Shown here piece by piece: positions 35,136-43,476 of a DNA stretch of 64,000 bases. Both the position numbers and the translations under genes were made by a program. Positions within the stretch are counted from its first letter, which is position 1. Every line of letters starts with the position of its first letter. The notes beneath the pieces are model-generated. The model ran no database searches. It was given only the letters and a program-made list of their open reading frames with translations, and was not told the DNA's origin. Origin of the DNA: Gallibacter sp963558965 (GTDB lineage Bacteria; Bacillota; Clostridia; Peptostreptococcales; Anaerovoracaceae); contig CAUWIT010000004.1 of NCBI GenBank assembly GCA_963558965.1, positions 1-64,000 of the forward strand, given 5' to 3'.

Positions 35136-36242
35136 ATGAGTATAAAAAAGCGAATAGCTTCAATAGCGATGGCGTTTATGATGGTAGTAAGTGTCATTCC
35201 TGTTGGGCTAGGACAGGCAGATACTGCGGAAGCAGCAAGCTACAAAAAATTGCAAATCACATATTTTAGCGTAGGTGCAGGTGACTCTATCCACATAAAA
35301 TTGCCAAACGGCAAAAATGTGCTAATCGACGGAGGCCTTACATCTCAGGGCAGCAGAGTAGTTGCAAAGCTAAAAAAACAAAAAGTTAAGACAATTGATT
35401 ATTTGATTTCTACACATCCAGATGCGGACCACGTTGGAGGATTGCAGCAAGTTTTCAAAAGCCTAAAGGTTAAAAACTTTTACTATCCGTCAGATGTGCC
35501 ATACAGCACACAGACTGCGAAAAATGTTATAAGACTAGCGAAAAGGGAAAAGTGCAAGATTTATCATCCTAAACAGGACAAGGTAATCGCTGGTGGTAAC
35601 GGATGCAAGTTAGAATTTGTCCAGGCAAACAAAAATTATTCTGGTTCAAATGAGGACAGCTTGGCGATGTTTTTAGACTACGGCAATTTAGAGGCGTTGT
35701 TCTGCGGGGATAACGAAAAAGGCTCACAGGAAGCCATCGAAAAGCACAATGTTGATATAGTTATGTTGCCACACCACGGCAGCAAGTACGCTACAACAAG
35801 CACATTCATCAAGCGTTTCGATCCAGAATACGTAGTTGTTTCAACAGATGGTAAAAAGTACGGCCATCCTCATAAGGAAGTTTTCAACAGATTGAAGGCT
35901 TACAGCAAGGGGATAAAGGCTTACAGAACAGATAAAGATGGGGATATAGTTGTAACTGCTACAGGCAAGAGCTGGAAAATTAACAAAAAGGGTAACAATA
36001 TTTCAAAATACTGCGGTGCGGTAAGTTCAAGCTCAGGCAGCCACCACAATTCTCACAGCAATTCACATTCAAGTGCTCATTCAAGCACAAGCGCCAAGGG
36101 TTATGTGTACATAACTGCTACAGGCAAGAAGTATCATTGCAACAAGGGATGCAGAGGTTTGGCGCGCGCAAAGAAGATTTACAAGGTAAAAAAGGGTTCT
36201 TCATCAACTAAAGGGCTAAGTCCTTGTAGTATTTGTTACTAA
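35136..36242 (+). CDS. Secreted ComEC-like metallo-beta-lactamase-fold hydrolase
   Basis: The 368-residue protein has a signal peptide ending near AEAAS (residue 34) and an MBL domain with LIDGG, STHPDADHVGG (metal-binding HxDxDH), and PHHGSKYA. This resembles the extracellular nuclease domain of ComEC and related secreted enzymes. A Ser/His-rich linker of about 25 residues follows (about 295-320), then a roughly 45-residue C-terminal module. That module, YVYITATGKKYHCNKGC...LSPCSIC, contains four Cys and is seen at the ends of secreted nuclease-like proteins. A role in degrading external DNA or another phosphodiester is plausible. AGGAGGGG precedes the ATG. Confidence 0.83.
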   Translation: MSIKKRIASIAMAFMMVVSVIPVGLGQADTAEAASYKKLQITYFSVGAGDSIHIKLPNGKNVLIDGGLTSQGSRVVAKLKKQKVKTIDYLISTHPDADHVGGLQQVFKSLKVKNFYYPSDVPYSTQTAKNVIRLAKREKCKIYHPKQDKVIAGGNGCKLEFVQANKNYSGSNEDSLAMFLDYGNLEALFCGDNEKGSQEAIEKHNVDIVMLPHHGSKYATTSTFIKRFDPEYVVVSTDGKKYGHPHKEVFNRLKAYSKGIKAYRTDKDGDIVVTATGKSWKINKKGNNISKYCGAVSSSSGSHHNSHSNSHSSAHSSTSAKGYVYITATGKKYHCNKGCRGLARAKKIYKVKKGSSSTKGLSPCSICY

Positions 36243-36255
36243 TCATAAAAATTAT

Positions 36256-36285
36256 AGGGCGGAATGACAATTTCGCTCTTTTTTT
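36256..36285 (+). terminator. Terminator after the secreted hydrolase
   Basis: AGGGCGGAA pairs with TTTCGCTCT (two G-U pairs) around 6 nt, followed by seven T residues. Confidence 0.75.
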
Positions 36286-36325
36286 GTTGCATTTTTTGCG
36301 TAAGTTGTTTCGGTGCAAGCACTAT

Positions 36326-36375
36326 TAAAAAAATAACTAATGGGAGCATAAGTGAGTAAAATCAACGGCTCCCAT
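36326..36375 (+). repeat. 50-bp direct repeat, left copy (contains a hairpin)
   Basis: This copy matches 39081-39130 at 48 of 50 positions. Inside it ATGGGAGC (36340) pairs with GCTCCCAT (to 36375). The two copies flank the Cys-rich surface protein gene, so either a terminator was duplicated or the gene arrived by recombination at this sequence. Confidence 0.85.
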
Positions 36376-36521
36376 GTTTTCAATTGTTTACGACAAGATG
36401 ATAAATCCAAAAAATTGTAGACAGGGGGGTAATATATGTAAAATAAATGTATACAAATAAAAATTTTTGAGTTGTTATGCAAAATAAAAGCATAAGTATA
36501 AAAGAGAGGAGAAAACTAGAC

Positions 36522-39083
36522 ATGAAGATAACAAAAAAAGCCATGGCTGTATTTTTGGCTTTTGCTATGATTGTTACTACAATTCCAAGTTTTGTTGTTG
36601 ATGTTCATGCTGCAGAGACTACATCACCTGATGTAACTCAGTTTGCAACGGTTGATGATCTAAAGGACTTCAATACAAATGACAATGACGGTACTAAAAA
36701 TCCGGCAAAGGTTTATTTTGGAAACAACAGTCAACAGTGGTGGATTGCGGGAAGTCAGAGTGACAATCTAACCTTGTTTGCTGCAAGTCCTTTAGCAACA
36801 AGAGTGCCATTTAAATCAAGTACTAGTGATGGAACATATAATGGGAAAACTGTTAATGCAAACCATTATGGGGCAAGTGATATTAAGAAGACTGTAAAAG
36901 GTTTAGAAACTTCATATTTTACAAATTCAGAACAAGACTTGATGAATGATACAACTATTTATACGAACGATACAAAAAATAGCAGTACATATTCAACAAT
37001 TGATAAATTATATCTTGCGTATGGAGAATTTTTTGGCTCTTATATCACAGTAGGAACAAATAGCCAGGATAATCTAAACAACGGTCTTCGTGTTGATAAT
37101 GTTTACTTTGGAAACAGTTATTTTTGGCTCCGCGCGCCGAGCCCATACAGAAACTATAACTACTACGGGCTGAGCACGAGAGTGAATGATGAAGCGCTTC
37201 ACGAAGATGTCTACAGAGCTTGTGCGCTAGTGCCCGCTTTTGAATTAAATCTGTCATCTGTCATCTTTGCATCTGCTGCGTCAGCAGCAACATCTGATGG
37301 AGATTTAACATTACAAGATACAGACGGAAATGGAGCATTTACATTGCGTCATAAATCTCAAACTGACATTGGAACTGCAACAATAAGTCAATCAAAAGGA
37401 AGTATTGTAGTAACAGATGTTACAAATGAGAATACGTATCTTGTTGTGCAGAACAGTCAAGGGGCATGGTCTAAAAAAGTATCAAGTAATGATTTAGTAT
37501 TTGCTAGTGACATAGATTCTTCCTTAACTTCCTTTGAAAACTGTAAAGTATGGCTAGAAACAACAAGCGATAGAATTACTTATGCAGAGGAAGCGATACA
37601 AGGAAGCAAACATAATGTGAAAGTAAATGTAGGAGAACATCTGACAGTAAATAGTGGAAATATCTTACAAACTAATGTGTCTGGGAATATTACAGAGATT
37701 ACAATTAAAGTAAATGACGGATATTGTCTTCCAGATGGTTACAAGGATACTATTCAAGGCTTGAATGGGTTAAGTGTAAAAGATGTTACTCAAACTGGTT
37801 TTACTATTTCAGGAACACCAACAAGTGATGTAAATATAACCCTTCCAGCTGCAACAAAGAAAGTTTACAGTTCAACGCTAACAGGCGATGGAACATTTGG
37901 TACTGTATGTGAAGACTATAGCAGCATTACAGAAAAAGAATTTACAATTACTAATACTGGTAATGTAAACTTAACAAATGTAAAAGTAGAAGTTACAGGA
38001 GAAGATGCAGACAAATTCGCATTGAGCTGGGATAAAACAGATACAATAGCTAAAGGTAAAACACTTAAAGTAACAGTAAAACCAAAAGATAGCCTAGCTG
38101 CAAAAGAATACAAAGCACAACTTCAAGTATCTGCCGACAATATGACAACTCAAACAACAGATTTAAAATTTGAAGTCAAAAATCACGACTACAGCAAAGT
38201 TGTAACAGCGCCAACATGCACAGAAAAAGGTTACACAACTTATACTTTTAAAGATTGTAACCACAGCTATGTAGGTGATGAAGTAGCAGCAAAAGGACAT
38301 GCTTTTGGAGAATGGCAAGTTGTTAAGTCACCAACTTGTGAGCAAGGTGGAAGTGAAAAACGCACTTGTAAAACATGTGGATTTACTGAAACAAAGGACC
38401 TAGATCCTACAGGCCACGAGTGGGAAAAAGATTATACAGTTGATAAAGAAGCAACATGTTTAACAGATGGAAGTAAATCAATCCACTGCAAAAATTGCGA
38501 TGCTACAAAAGATAGCAAAGTAATTGAAAAACTAGGACATAGCTTTACAAATTATGTATCAGATAAAAATGCAACTTGTACAAAAGACGGAACAAAGACA
38601 GCAAAATGCGATAGATGTGATATAACAGATACAATTGCTGATACAGGAAGTATGTTAGAACACGACTACAACAAAGTTGTAACAGCACCAACATGCACAG
38701 AAAAAGGTTACACAACTTATACTTGTAAAGATTGTAATCACAGCTATGTAGGTGATGAAGTAGCAGCAAAAGGACATACTTTTGGAGAATGGCAAGTTCT
38801 TAAAGAAGCTACAGCAACAGAAACTGGAAGCAAGGAACGTACTTGCGAAAATTGTGACTACAAAGAGACAGAAGTCATTCCTGTAATTGCAGATACAGAT
38901 TTAAACTCTGATTCAGACAAGAACACAAATTCAGATGTAAACAAAAACGACAAGGAAACAGCAGACAAAGATAAAGACAAAGTACAGACAGACGATCAAA
39001 CAAATGCTGGCATGTATTTAACAATCTTTGGAGCAAGTGGACTTGCAATCTTAGCACTACTAAGAAGAAAAAAAGTCAAATAA
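36522..39083 (+). CDS. Large surface protein with DUF6273-like region and Cys-rich repeats
   Basis: The 853-residue protein has a signal peptide ending near DVHAAET. A domain of about 250 residues follows, with YFGNNSQQWWIAG and SYFWLRAPSPYRNYNYYG, like the DUF6273 'WLRSP' module of clostridial surface proteins. Beta-sandwich repeats come next (about 370-555). Then come five units of about 45 residues of the type APTCTEKGYTTYTCKDC, each with two to four Cys. A Lys/Asp/Asn-rich spacer and a C-terminal helix plus RRKKVK form the membrane anchor; no LPxTG motif is seen. The ATG at 36522 follows AGAGGAG. Segments 38184-38321 and 38661-38798 are nearly identical at the DNA level. Confidence 0.8.
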   Translation: MKITKKAMAVFLAFAMIVTTIPSFVVDVHAAETTSPDVTQFATVDDLKDFNTNDNDGTKNPAKVYFGNNSQQWWIAGSQSDNLTLFAASPLATRVPFKSSTSDGTYNGKTVNANHYGASDIKKTVKGLETSYFTNSEQDLMNDTTIYTNDTKNSSTYSTIDKLYLAYGEFFGSYITVGTNSQDNLNNGLRVDNVYFGNSYFWLRAPSPYRNYNYYGLSTRVNDEALHEDVYRACALVPAFELNLSSVIFASAASAATSDGDLTLQDTDGNGAFTLRHKSQTDIGTATISQSKGSIVVTDVTNENTYLVVQNSQGAWSKKVSSNDLVFASDIDSSLTSFENCKVWLETTSDRITYAEEAIQGSKHNVKVNVGEHLTVNSGNILQTNVSGNITEITIKVNDGYCLPDGYKDTIQGLNGLSVKDVTQTGFTISGTPTSDVNITLPAATKKVYSSTLTGDGTFGTVCEDYSSITEKEFTITNTGNVNLTNVKVEVTGEDADKFALSWDKTDTIAKGKTLKVTVKPKDSLAAKEYKAQLQVSADNMTTQTTDLKFEVKNHDYSKVVTAPTCTEKGYTTYTFKDCNHSYVGDEVAAKGHAFGEWQVVKSPTCEQGGSEKRTCKTCGFTETKDLDPTGHEWEKDYTVDKEATCLTDGSKSIHCKNCDATKDSKVIEKLGHSFTNYVSDKNATCTKDGTKTAKCDRCDITDTIADTGSMLEHDYNKVVTAPTCTEKGYTTYTCKDCNHSYVGDEVAAKGHTFGEWQVLKEATATETGSKERTCENCDYKETEVIPVIADTDLNSDSDKNTNSDVNKNDKETADKDKDKVQTDDQTNAGMYLTIFGASGLAILALLRRKKVK
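38184..38321 (+). repeat. 138-bp intragenic repeat, copy 1
   Basis: Nearly identical to 38661-38798 and encodes HDYSKVVTAPTCTEKGY and onward to GEWQV. In this copy the CKDC pair is FKDC (TGT to TTT), so one Cys pair is lost. Confidence 0.9.
38661..38798 (+). repeat. 138-bp intragenic repeat, copy 2
   Basis: Second copy of the segment at 38184-38321, with an intact CKDC pair. High nucleotide identity points to a recent duplication or gene conversion. Confidence 0.9.
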
Positions 39084-39130
39084 AAAAATAACTAATGGGA
39101 GCATAAGTGAGTGAAATCAACAGCTCCCAT
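39081..39130 (+). repeat. 50-bp direct repeat, right copy (contains a hairpin)
   Basis: Begins at the stop codon of the surface-protein gene and differs from 36326-36375 at two positions. ATGGGAGC (39095) pairs with GCTCCCAT (to 39130) and a TTTTT run follows, so this copy probably acts as terminator. Confidence 0.85.
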
Positions 39131-39159
39131 TTTTGCTGTTTCGTACTTAGAACAATTAT

Positions 39160-39528
39160 CTATAAATATTTTTTTGCTAGCGTTCCCATAACAATATCTT
39201 CTACTAGTAAAGTTAAAAATATAACAAGTAAAGATAGATAAAGTGAAAAATTTAAATGATTATTTGTCCACATAAATATCGTAGTAAAATATACAATATA
39301 TAGAATACGTTCGAATATAGTTAAAGGCTTTTTGAATTTTTCTTTTAGTAATTTTCTTGTTGGTTCCTTAAAAAAATAGTCTTTAACACAAATTATTAAA
39401 ACTGTGATAAGCATAATATATATTTGTACTTTTTTTGTTTGAGAGTTTAGAATTGCTTCGTTAAAAAATATCAATATTAAACAACATAAATTGATAAATG
39501 TATTAATAGTAATTTTCTTGTTATTCAT
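39160..39528 (-). CDS. Small membrane protein of unknown function
   Basis: The 122-residue protein has four hydrophobic segments (about 10-25, 35-50, 70-88 and 95-112) separated by short Lys-rich loops. AGGTAG lies about 10 nt before the ATG. No family is recognised. It is convergent with the Cys-rich surface gene and divergent from the fibre operon. AT-richness and the lack of conserved motifs leave its function open. Confidence 0.5.
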   Translation of the reverse strand: MNNKKITINTFINLCCLILIFFNEAILNSQTKKVQIYIMLITVLIICVKDYFFKEPTRKLLKEKFKKPLTIFERILYIVYFTTIFMWTNNHLNFSLYLSLLVIFLTLLVEDIVMGTLAKKYL

Positions 39529-39682
39529 AATCTATCTACCTATTTTTTTCGCTTTGAAATAACTTTATCATATTAAAACAAAAAACAAGTATTAAAATCA
39601 AGTGATTTTAGAAATCTTAATAATTCTTTATATTTGCTTTATCATAGTAAAGAGATTTATTTCATACTAGACATAGATAATT

Positions 39683-39713
39683 TATAAACTAAATCTATAA
39701 ACTATATTATAAT
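39683..39713 (+). promoter_or_regulatory. Direct repeats and -10 box before the fibre operon
   Basis: TATAAACTA occurs twice, 14 nt apart (39683 and 39697), directly upstream of TATAAT (39708). No good -35 box exists, which fits a promoter needing an activator bound at the repeats. It is about 70 nt before the start codon at 39780. Confidence 0.45.
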
Positions 39714-39779
39714 TAAGTATGAGACTTTATAGATGAGATAAAAAATTCACAGGGGAATTTTACAGAGAGGGGAAATTTT

Positions 39780-40781
39780 ATGGACAGTCAAAATAGCAAC
39801 AATAATACAAAATCTCAAAAGATTATCAAAGTCTTAATTGTATTATTGATATTGAGTTTACTAGGACTTTTGGCTCGCTATATTTATCTAAATAAATTTC
39901 AAGATAGCGTCAAGGTGACAGTGCCAGACAACATTATCAACGAAATAGATAAAATAGCCGACAAGGGATCCGACGAAGGCAACTCAAACCATTCAAGCGA
40001 TTTAACCAATTCAAACAATTCAAGCAACAAAGACAAAAACAATCAAAATAAAGATAAAGACAAAAATAGCGACAGCGATAAAGATAACAACAATACTAAC
40101 GATAACAATAATAGTAGCGACGATAATCCAAGCGATAAGGACGACAACGATAAGGATGACAACGACAATGATAGCGACAAAGTCGAAGCACCTAAGATTG
40201 AACTAGACAAAAAAAATCCAGGTGACAACGAAAGATTTGACGTAAGCAATATGTTGCCAGGAGATCAAGTTACTAGATATTTTTGTGTAAAAACATATCA
40301 CACCTACGACGTTAAAGTATACTTCCAAAGCAACGTAGTAGAACAAACAAATCAACTAGGCGACGTGTTGCAAATAAAAGTTACAGACGTAACAAAAGGA
40401 GCAGCAAATGGCAAAATTGTAGCACAGGGAACATTCAACGAAATAAATCAAAAATCCTACCCAGTGCAGCTAAAACAAAACGAAAACGACAGTACAACTC
40501 AGTACTACAAAATAGACGTATCCCTTGACACATCAGTTGGCAACCAGTATCAAGCAAGCAAACTAAGCGCAGACTTTAAATGGTATGTAACAGACGAGGA
40601 ATACAAAGGAATGGCAAATAAAAAGCCAGCCATTCCTGGCATCAAAGATCCAAGCGACGACAAAGGTCAAACTAGAACTGGCGACATCTTCGACAAAACA
40701 CTTTGGGCAATATTCATTGAATCAGCAATTATGCTAATAATATTAGCAGTAACAGGTAGACGTAAAAAGGAGGATAAATAG
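39780..40781 (+). CDS. Membrane-anchored surface protein with Asn/Asp/Lys/Ser linker, first gene of the fibre operon
   Basis: The 333-residue protein has an N-terminal membrane helix (about 15-35). A low-complexity Asp/Asn/Ser/Lys stretch of about 75 residues follows (65-140). A beta-rich domain of about 120 residues (GDQVTRYFCVKTYHTYDVKVYF) resembles the TasA/camelysin-related accessory fold. The end has TRTGD, a hydrophobic helix and RRKKEDK, like a sorting signal without the usual LPxTG. The next gene starts 1 nt after its stop. It may act as a wall-spanning base or anchor for the fibres; that is inference. Confidence 0.72.
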   Translation: MDSQNSNNNTKSQKIIKVLIVLLILSLLGLLARYIYLNKFQDSVKVTVPDNIINEIDKIADKGSDEGNSNHSSDLTNSNNSSNKDKNNQNKDKDKNSDSDKDNNNTNDNNNSSDDNPSDKDDNDKDDNDNDSDKVEAPKIELDKKNPGDNERFDVSNMLPGDQVTRYFCVKTYHTYDVKVYFQSNVVEQTNQLGDVLQIKVTDVTKGAANGKIVAQGTFNEINQKSYPVQLKQNENDSTTQYYKIDVSLDTSVGNQYQASKLSADFKWYVTDEEYKGMANKKPAIPGIKDPSDDKGQTRTGDIFDKTLWAIFIESAIMLIILAVTGRRKKEDK

Positions 40782-40782
40782 C

Positions 40783-41325
40783 ATGTCAGTAGAAACAAAG
40801 AAAAAAGCGAAACGCAATGCCATAGCTATTGCCATCCTTGTAATCATGTTAGCAATAACAACACTTGCATTGATTTTGTCATTTGTAAAAGTAGACAAAA
40901 ACGACTTTGAAACGGGAACAGTAAAAATCCAGCTAAACGACGGAGAGCTAGTATTTGACGGCAGAGATAGCAACATCGAACCAAACGACACAATAGTAAA
41001 AGATTTTACAATCAAAAACGAAGGTTCAGCAGAAGCCTACTACAGACTTTATCTTGAAAACATAAGCGGCGACCTAGACGAAGCCCTAAACTTCAAGATT
41101 TACGAAGGCAAAACACTTCTCTACGATGGTGCGACGAAAAATCTAACAAAAGAAAATCCTTGCCAAAGCGATAAAATCTTATCCCAAGGCGAGACTAGAA
41201 AACTAACTGCGATAGTAAATATGGACAAAGAAAGCGACAACTCATACGAAAACAATACAATGATGTTCGATATTACCGTAGATGCAGTGCAGTCCAAGAA
41301 CAATCCTGATAAAAAATTCAACTAG
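40783..41325 (+). CDS. TasA/camelysin-like protein with an N-terminal membrane helix
   Basis: The 180-residue protein has a Lys-rich start, one long hydrophobic segment (about 13-34), and a beta-sandwich domain. In the domain, NIEPNDTIVKDFTIKNEGSAEAYYRLYLENISG matches the common core of TasA-type proteins, where a 'NxG(s/t)' turn follows the first strands. The hydrophobic part lacks the TFAWF signature, so it may stay membrane-bound or be handled differently from its three downstream paralogues. AGGAGG lies inside the previous gene's end. Confidence 0.75.
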   Translation: MSVETKKKAKRNAIAIAILVIMLAITTLALILSFVKVDKNDFETGTVKIQLNDGELVFDGRDSNIEPNDTIVKDFTIKNEGSAEAYYRLYLENISGDLDEALNFKIYEGKTLLYDGATKNLTKENPCQSDKILSQGETRKLTAIVNMDKESDNSYENNTMMFDITVDAVQSKNNPDKKFN

Positions 41326-41343
41326 ACATAAGGAGGCGCGGAC

Positions 41344-41964
41344 ATGAGAGAAACAAAACGAGCATTAATAGTAAGTGGCATATCATTGTGTCTCTGTATG
41401 GCACTTATGGCAGGAATGACATTTGCGTGGTTTACAGACTCTATCGCAAATAAAGGAAACAACATCGTTGCAGGCACCCTTAGTGTCGACTTACTTTTAG
41501 ACAAAGAACAAACTAAAACATACACATCAATAGCCAACAAAGAAGGCAGCATTTTTAGCGACAAAGAAGGCGAAAACGGATACAACTGGGAACCAGGCAA
41601 AACCGAAATCGTATATCTAGCAGTTAAAAACAACGGACAGCTAGATGTAAAATACAATATCGACATGGACGTAACAGGAGAACTTGCCGGAGCCCTAGAA
41701 TACGCCTTGATATCAGACGCAAAAGCCGATAAAAAAATAACAACTTGGGCAGAAGCAAAAGATGCGGCAAATGGCCAGACTGGAAATGTAGGCGAAAACA
41801 TAAAATTCACAGCTGATAAAACTATAAAAGCTACACAGGCAGGCGGCGAAATGAGCTATTTTGCAATAGCTGTACATATGAAAGAAAACGCTGCAAACAA
41901 TGTGCAAGGCAAATCAGTAACAGTAAACCTAGCAGTTAATGCTACACAAAATGGAGCAAAATAA
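41344..41964 (+). CDS. TasA-like fibre protein with SipW-type signal peptide (1)
   Basis: The 206-residue protein begins MRETKRALIVSGISLCLC and reaches the cleavage region TFAWFTDS at about residues 26-33, the hallmark of SipW substrates. The mature part starts near NKGNNIVAGTLSVDL and has WEPGKTEIVYLAVKNNGQLDVKYNIDMDV, as in TasA/CalY proteins, which assemble into extracellular fibres that hold biofilms together. AGGAGG precedes the ATG. Its size is close to camelysin (about 200), so it is the best candidate for the main fibre subunit. Confidence 0.82.
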   Translation: MRETKRALIVSGISLCLCMALMAGMTFAWFTDSIANKGNNIVAGTLSVDLLLDKEQTKTYTSIANKEGSIFSDKEGENGYNWEPGKTEIVYLAVKNNGQLDVKYNIDMDVTGELAGALEYALISDAKADKKITTWAEAKDAANGQTGNVGENIKFTADKTIKATQAGGEMSYFAIAVHMKENAANNVQGKSVTVNLAVNATQNGAK

Positions 41965-41997
41965 TAGAGAGAAATTCGAAAAGAGAGGACAGGAAAT

Positions 41998-43476
41998 ATG
42001 AAGGATTTAAAAAGATCATTGCTGGCCAGCGGAATGTCTCTACTGTTATGCATAGGCTTATTGGTAGGAACAACATTTGCTTGGTTTTCCAGCAGTGTAA
42101 CAAATAACAACAATAAAATAACGGCGGGAACTTTGAGTATGAACGCTTACGTATATTCAAGTTCAGATACTGTAGTCGATGGAGGCACTACAGTTACAGC
42201 AGGTCAAGATAAGTACTATTTTGGTAAAACTGGTCAAAATCTAAGAGAAGATAATAGCGCCAGCATAAATAATACAAACTTTAAACCTGCAAAAACTTAT
42301 ACAAAATTATATGAAGTTACAAACGATGGAACATTGGGATTTAAGTTTAAATTTGATTTCTATAATTGCTTTGATGGAGGATTAGGAACAGCTGTATGGT
42401 TTGATTTTGTCCCAGTCAACGAAGATGGAAACCTTTCAAGAAACTTAAACAAAAAGAAATTATCACAGTTAGAAACTTACCTAGATGATGACAACACTGG
42501 TAAAATATTGTTAAAAGGTGAAAAACAAAAATACCTATTTATCTATGGAACTGATTTAACTGAAGAAGAGTTTAATACAAATTATGGAGATAAAAACTTT
42601 AACTTCGATATAGAAATTAAAGCAGCTCAGCAAGAAGGAGAGTTTGCAAAACTATCAAAGGCGAAAGTTCTAAAAGAAGAAATAACAAGTGTTTCAGATG
42701 TTGATGAGTTGATGAAGTATATCACAAATGGCAATGATGTCAAATCTAAAATTACAAAATCTGTGAAGCTAGAACAACTTATGACATTGGAAGCAGGCCA
42801 AAAGGTAGAACTTGTCATTCCTGAGGGAATAACTTTTGACATAGCAAACCAGCTAACTTGCAAGGATGGTTTTGAAAACTTAGAGACAAACGACTTGTAC
42901 GAAGGAAGCAGCGCAATAACTGTTAAAAACGGCGCAACTCTAAAACTTACAGGCGGAGGAGTGCTAAAGAGCGACAACTTCCGAGTTATAAAAGTTGAGA
43001 ATGGCGGTACTTTGGAAATCGACGGAGTTACAGTTAAAGGCTCAAACGGCTACGCCAAAGGTGTGTACGGCATAGACAGCAACGGCCAGCTAATTTTGAA
43101 AAACACAAATGTAAATGTATCAACTGACAACGATATAAAGCCGGCGAAAGATGAGAAGATACAGCCATATGGAAGCAAGGCCTACAGCGTTTTCATTAGA
43201 GGTGGTAGCGCAAAAATCACTGATTGCAATATAGATGTAGTTGGCGCAACTAATGGCAAAGACGAAAACAGTGCAATTGGTATCTATCTAATGGGTACAA
43301 ATAATGTGACTTTGAGCGGCACAACTGTTAATGTTGCAGGGGAAGGCAAGTTGTACAGCCTATACAACGCAACAGAAAATCCTATAGATGTTACTAAAGG
43401 GATGACTCTTAATGGTGAAACCTTTGGAAATATAAAAGATGGTGTTGTAAAAGAAGAGAGGGGAAATGAGATATGA
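41998..43476 (+). CDS. SipW-type signal peptide protein with C-terminal beta-helix-like repeats (2)
   Basis: The 492-residue protein opens MKDLKRSLLASGMSLLLC and TTFAWFSSS, then a TasA-like domain (to about 220: NFKPAKTYTKLYEVTNDGTLGFKFKFDFY). From about residue 290 it has short strands typical of a right-handed beta-helix (GGTLEIDGVTVKG, QLILKNTNVNV, VTLSGTTVNVAG). It may be a fibre-associated adhesin or glycan-binding protein. Its stop overlaps the next start (ATGA), so the two are translationally coupled. Confidence 0.78.
   Translation: MKDLKRSLLASGMSLLLCIGLLVGTTFAWFSSSVTNNNNKITAGTLSMNAYVYSSSDTVVDGGTTVTAGQDKYYFGKTGQNLREDNSASINNTNFKPAKTYTKLYEVTNDGTLGFKFKFDFYNCFDGGLGTAVWFDFVPVNEDGNLSRNLNKKKLSQLETYLDDDNTGKILLKGEKQKYLFIYGTDLTEEEFNTNYGDKNFNFDIEIKAAQQEGEFAKLSKAKVLKEEITSVSDVDELMKYITNGNDVKSKITKSVKLEQLMTLEAGQKVELVIPEGITFDIANQLTCKDGFENLETNDLYEGSSAITVKNGATLKLTGGGVLKSDNFRVIKVENGGTLEIDGVTVKGSNGYAKGVYGIDSNGQLILKNTNVNVSTDNDIKPAKDEKIQPYGSKAYSVFIRGGSAKITDCNIDVVGATNGKDENSAIGIYLMGTNNVTLSGTTVNVAGEGKLYSLYNATENPIDVTKGMTLNGETFGNIKDGVVKEERGNEI

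Noticed and set aside
36326..39130. Direct repeats as a two-unit CRISPR or transposon ends
   Set aside because: Only two copies about 2.7 kb apart, with no terminal inverted repeats and no transposase; more likely duplicated terminators.
39990..40190. Repetitive AT/GA-rich stretch as tandem repeat or CRISPR
   Set aside because: It is low-complexity coding sequence for the Asp/Asn/Ser/Lys stalk; there are no regular repeat-spacer units.
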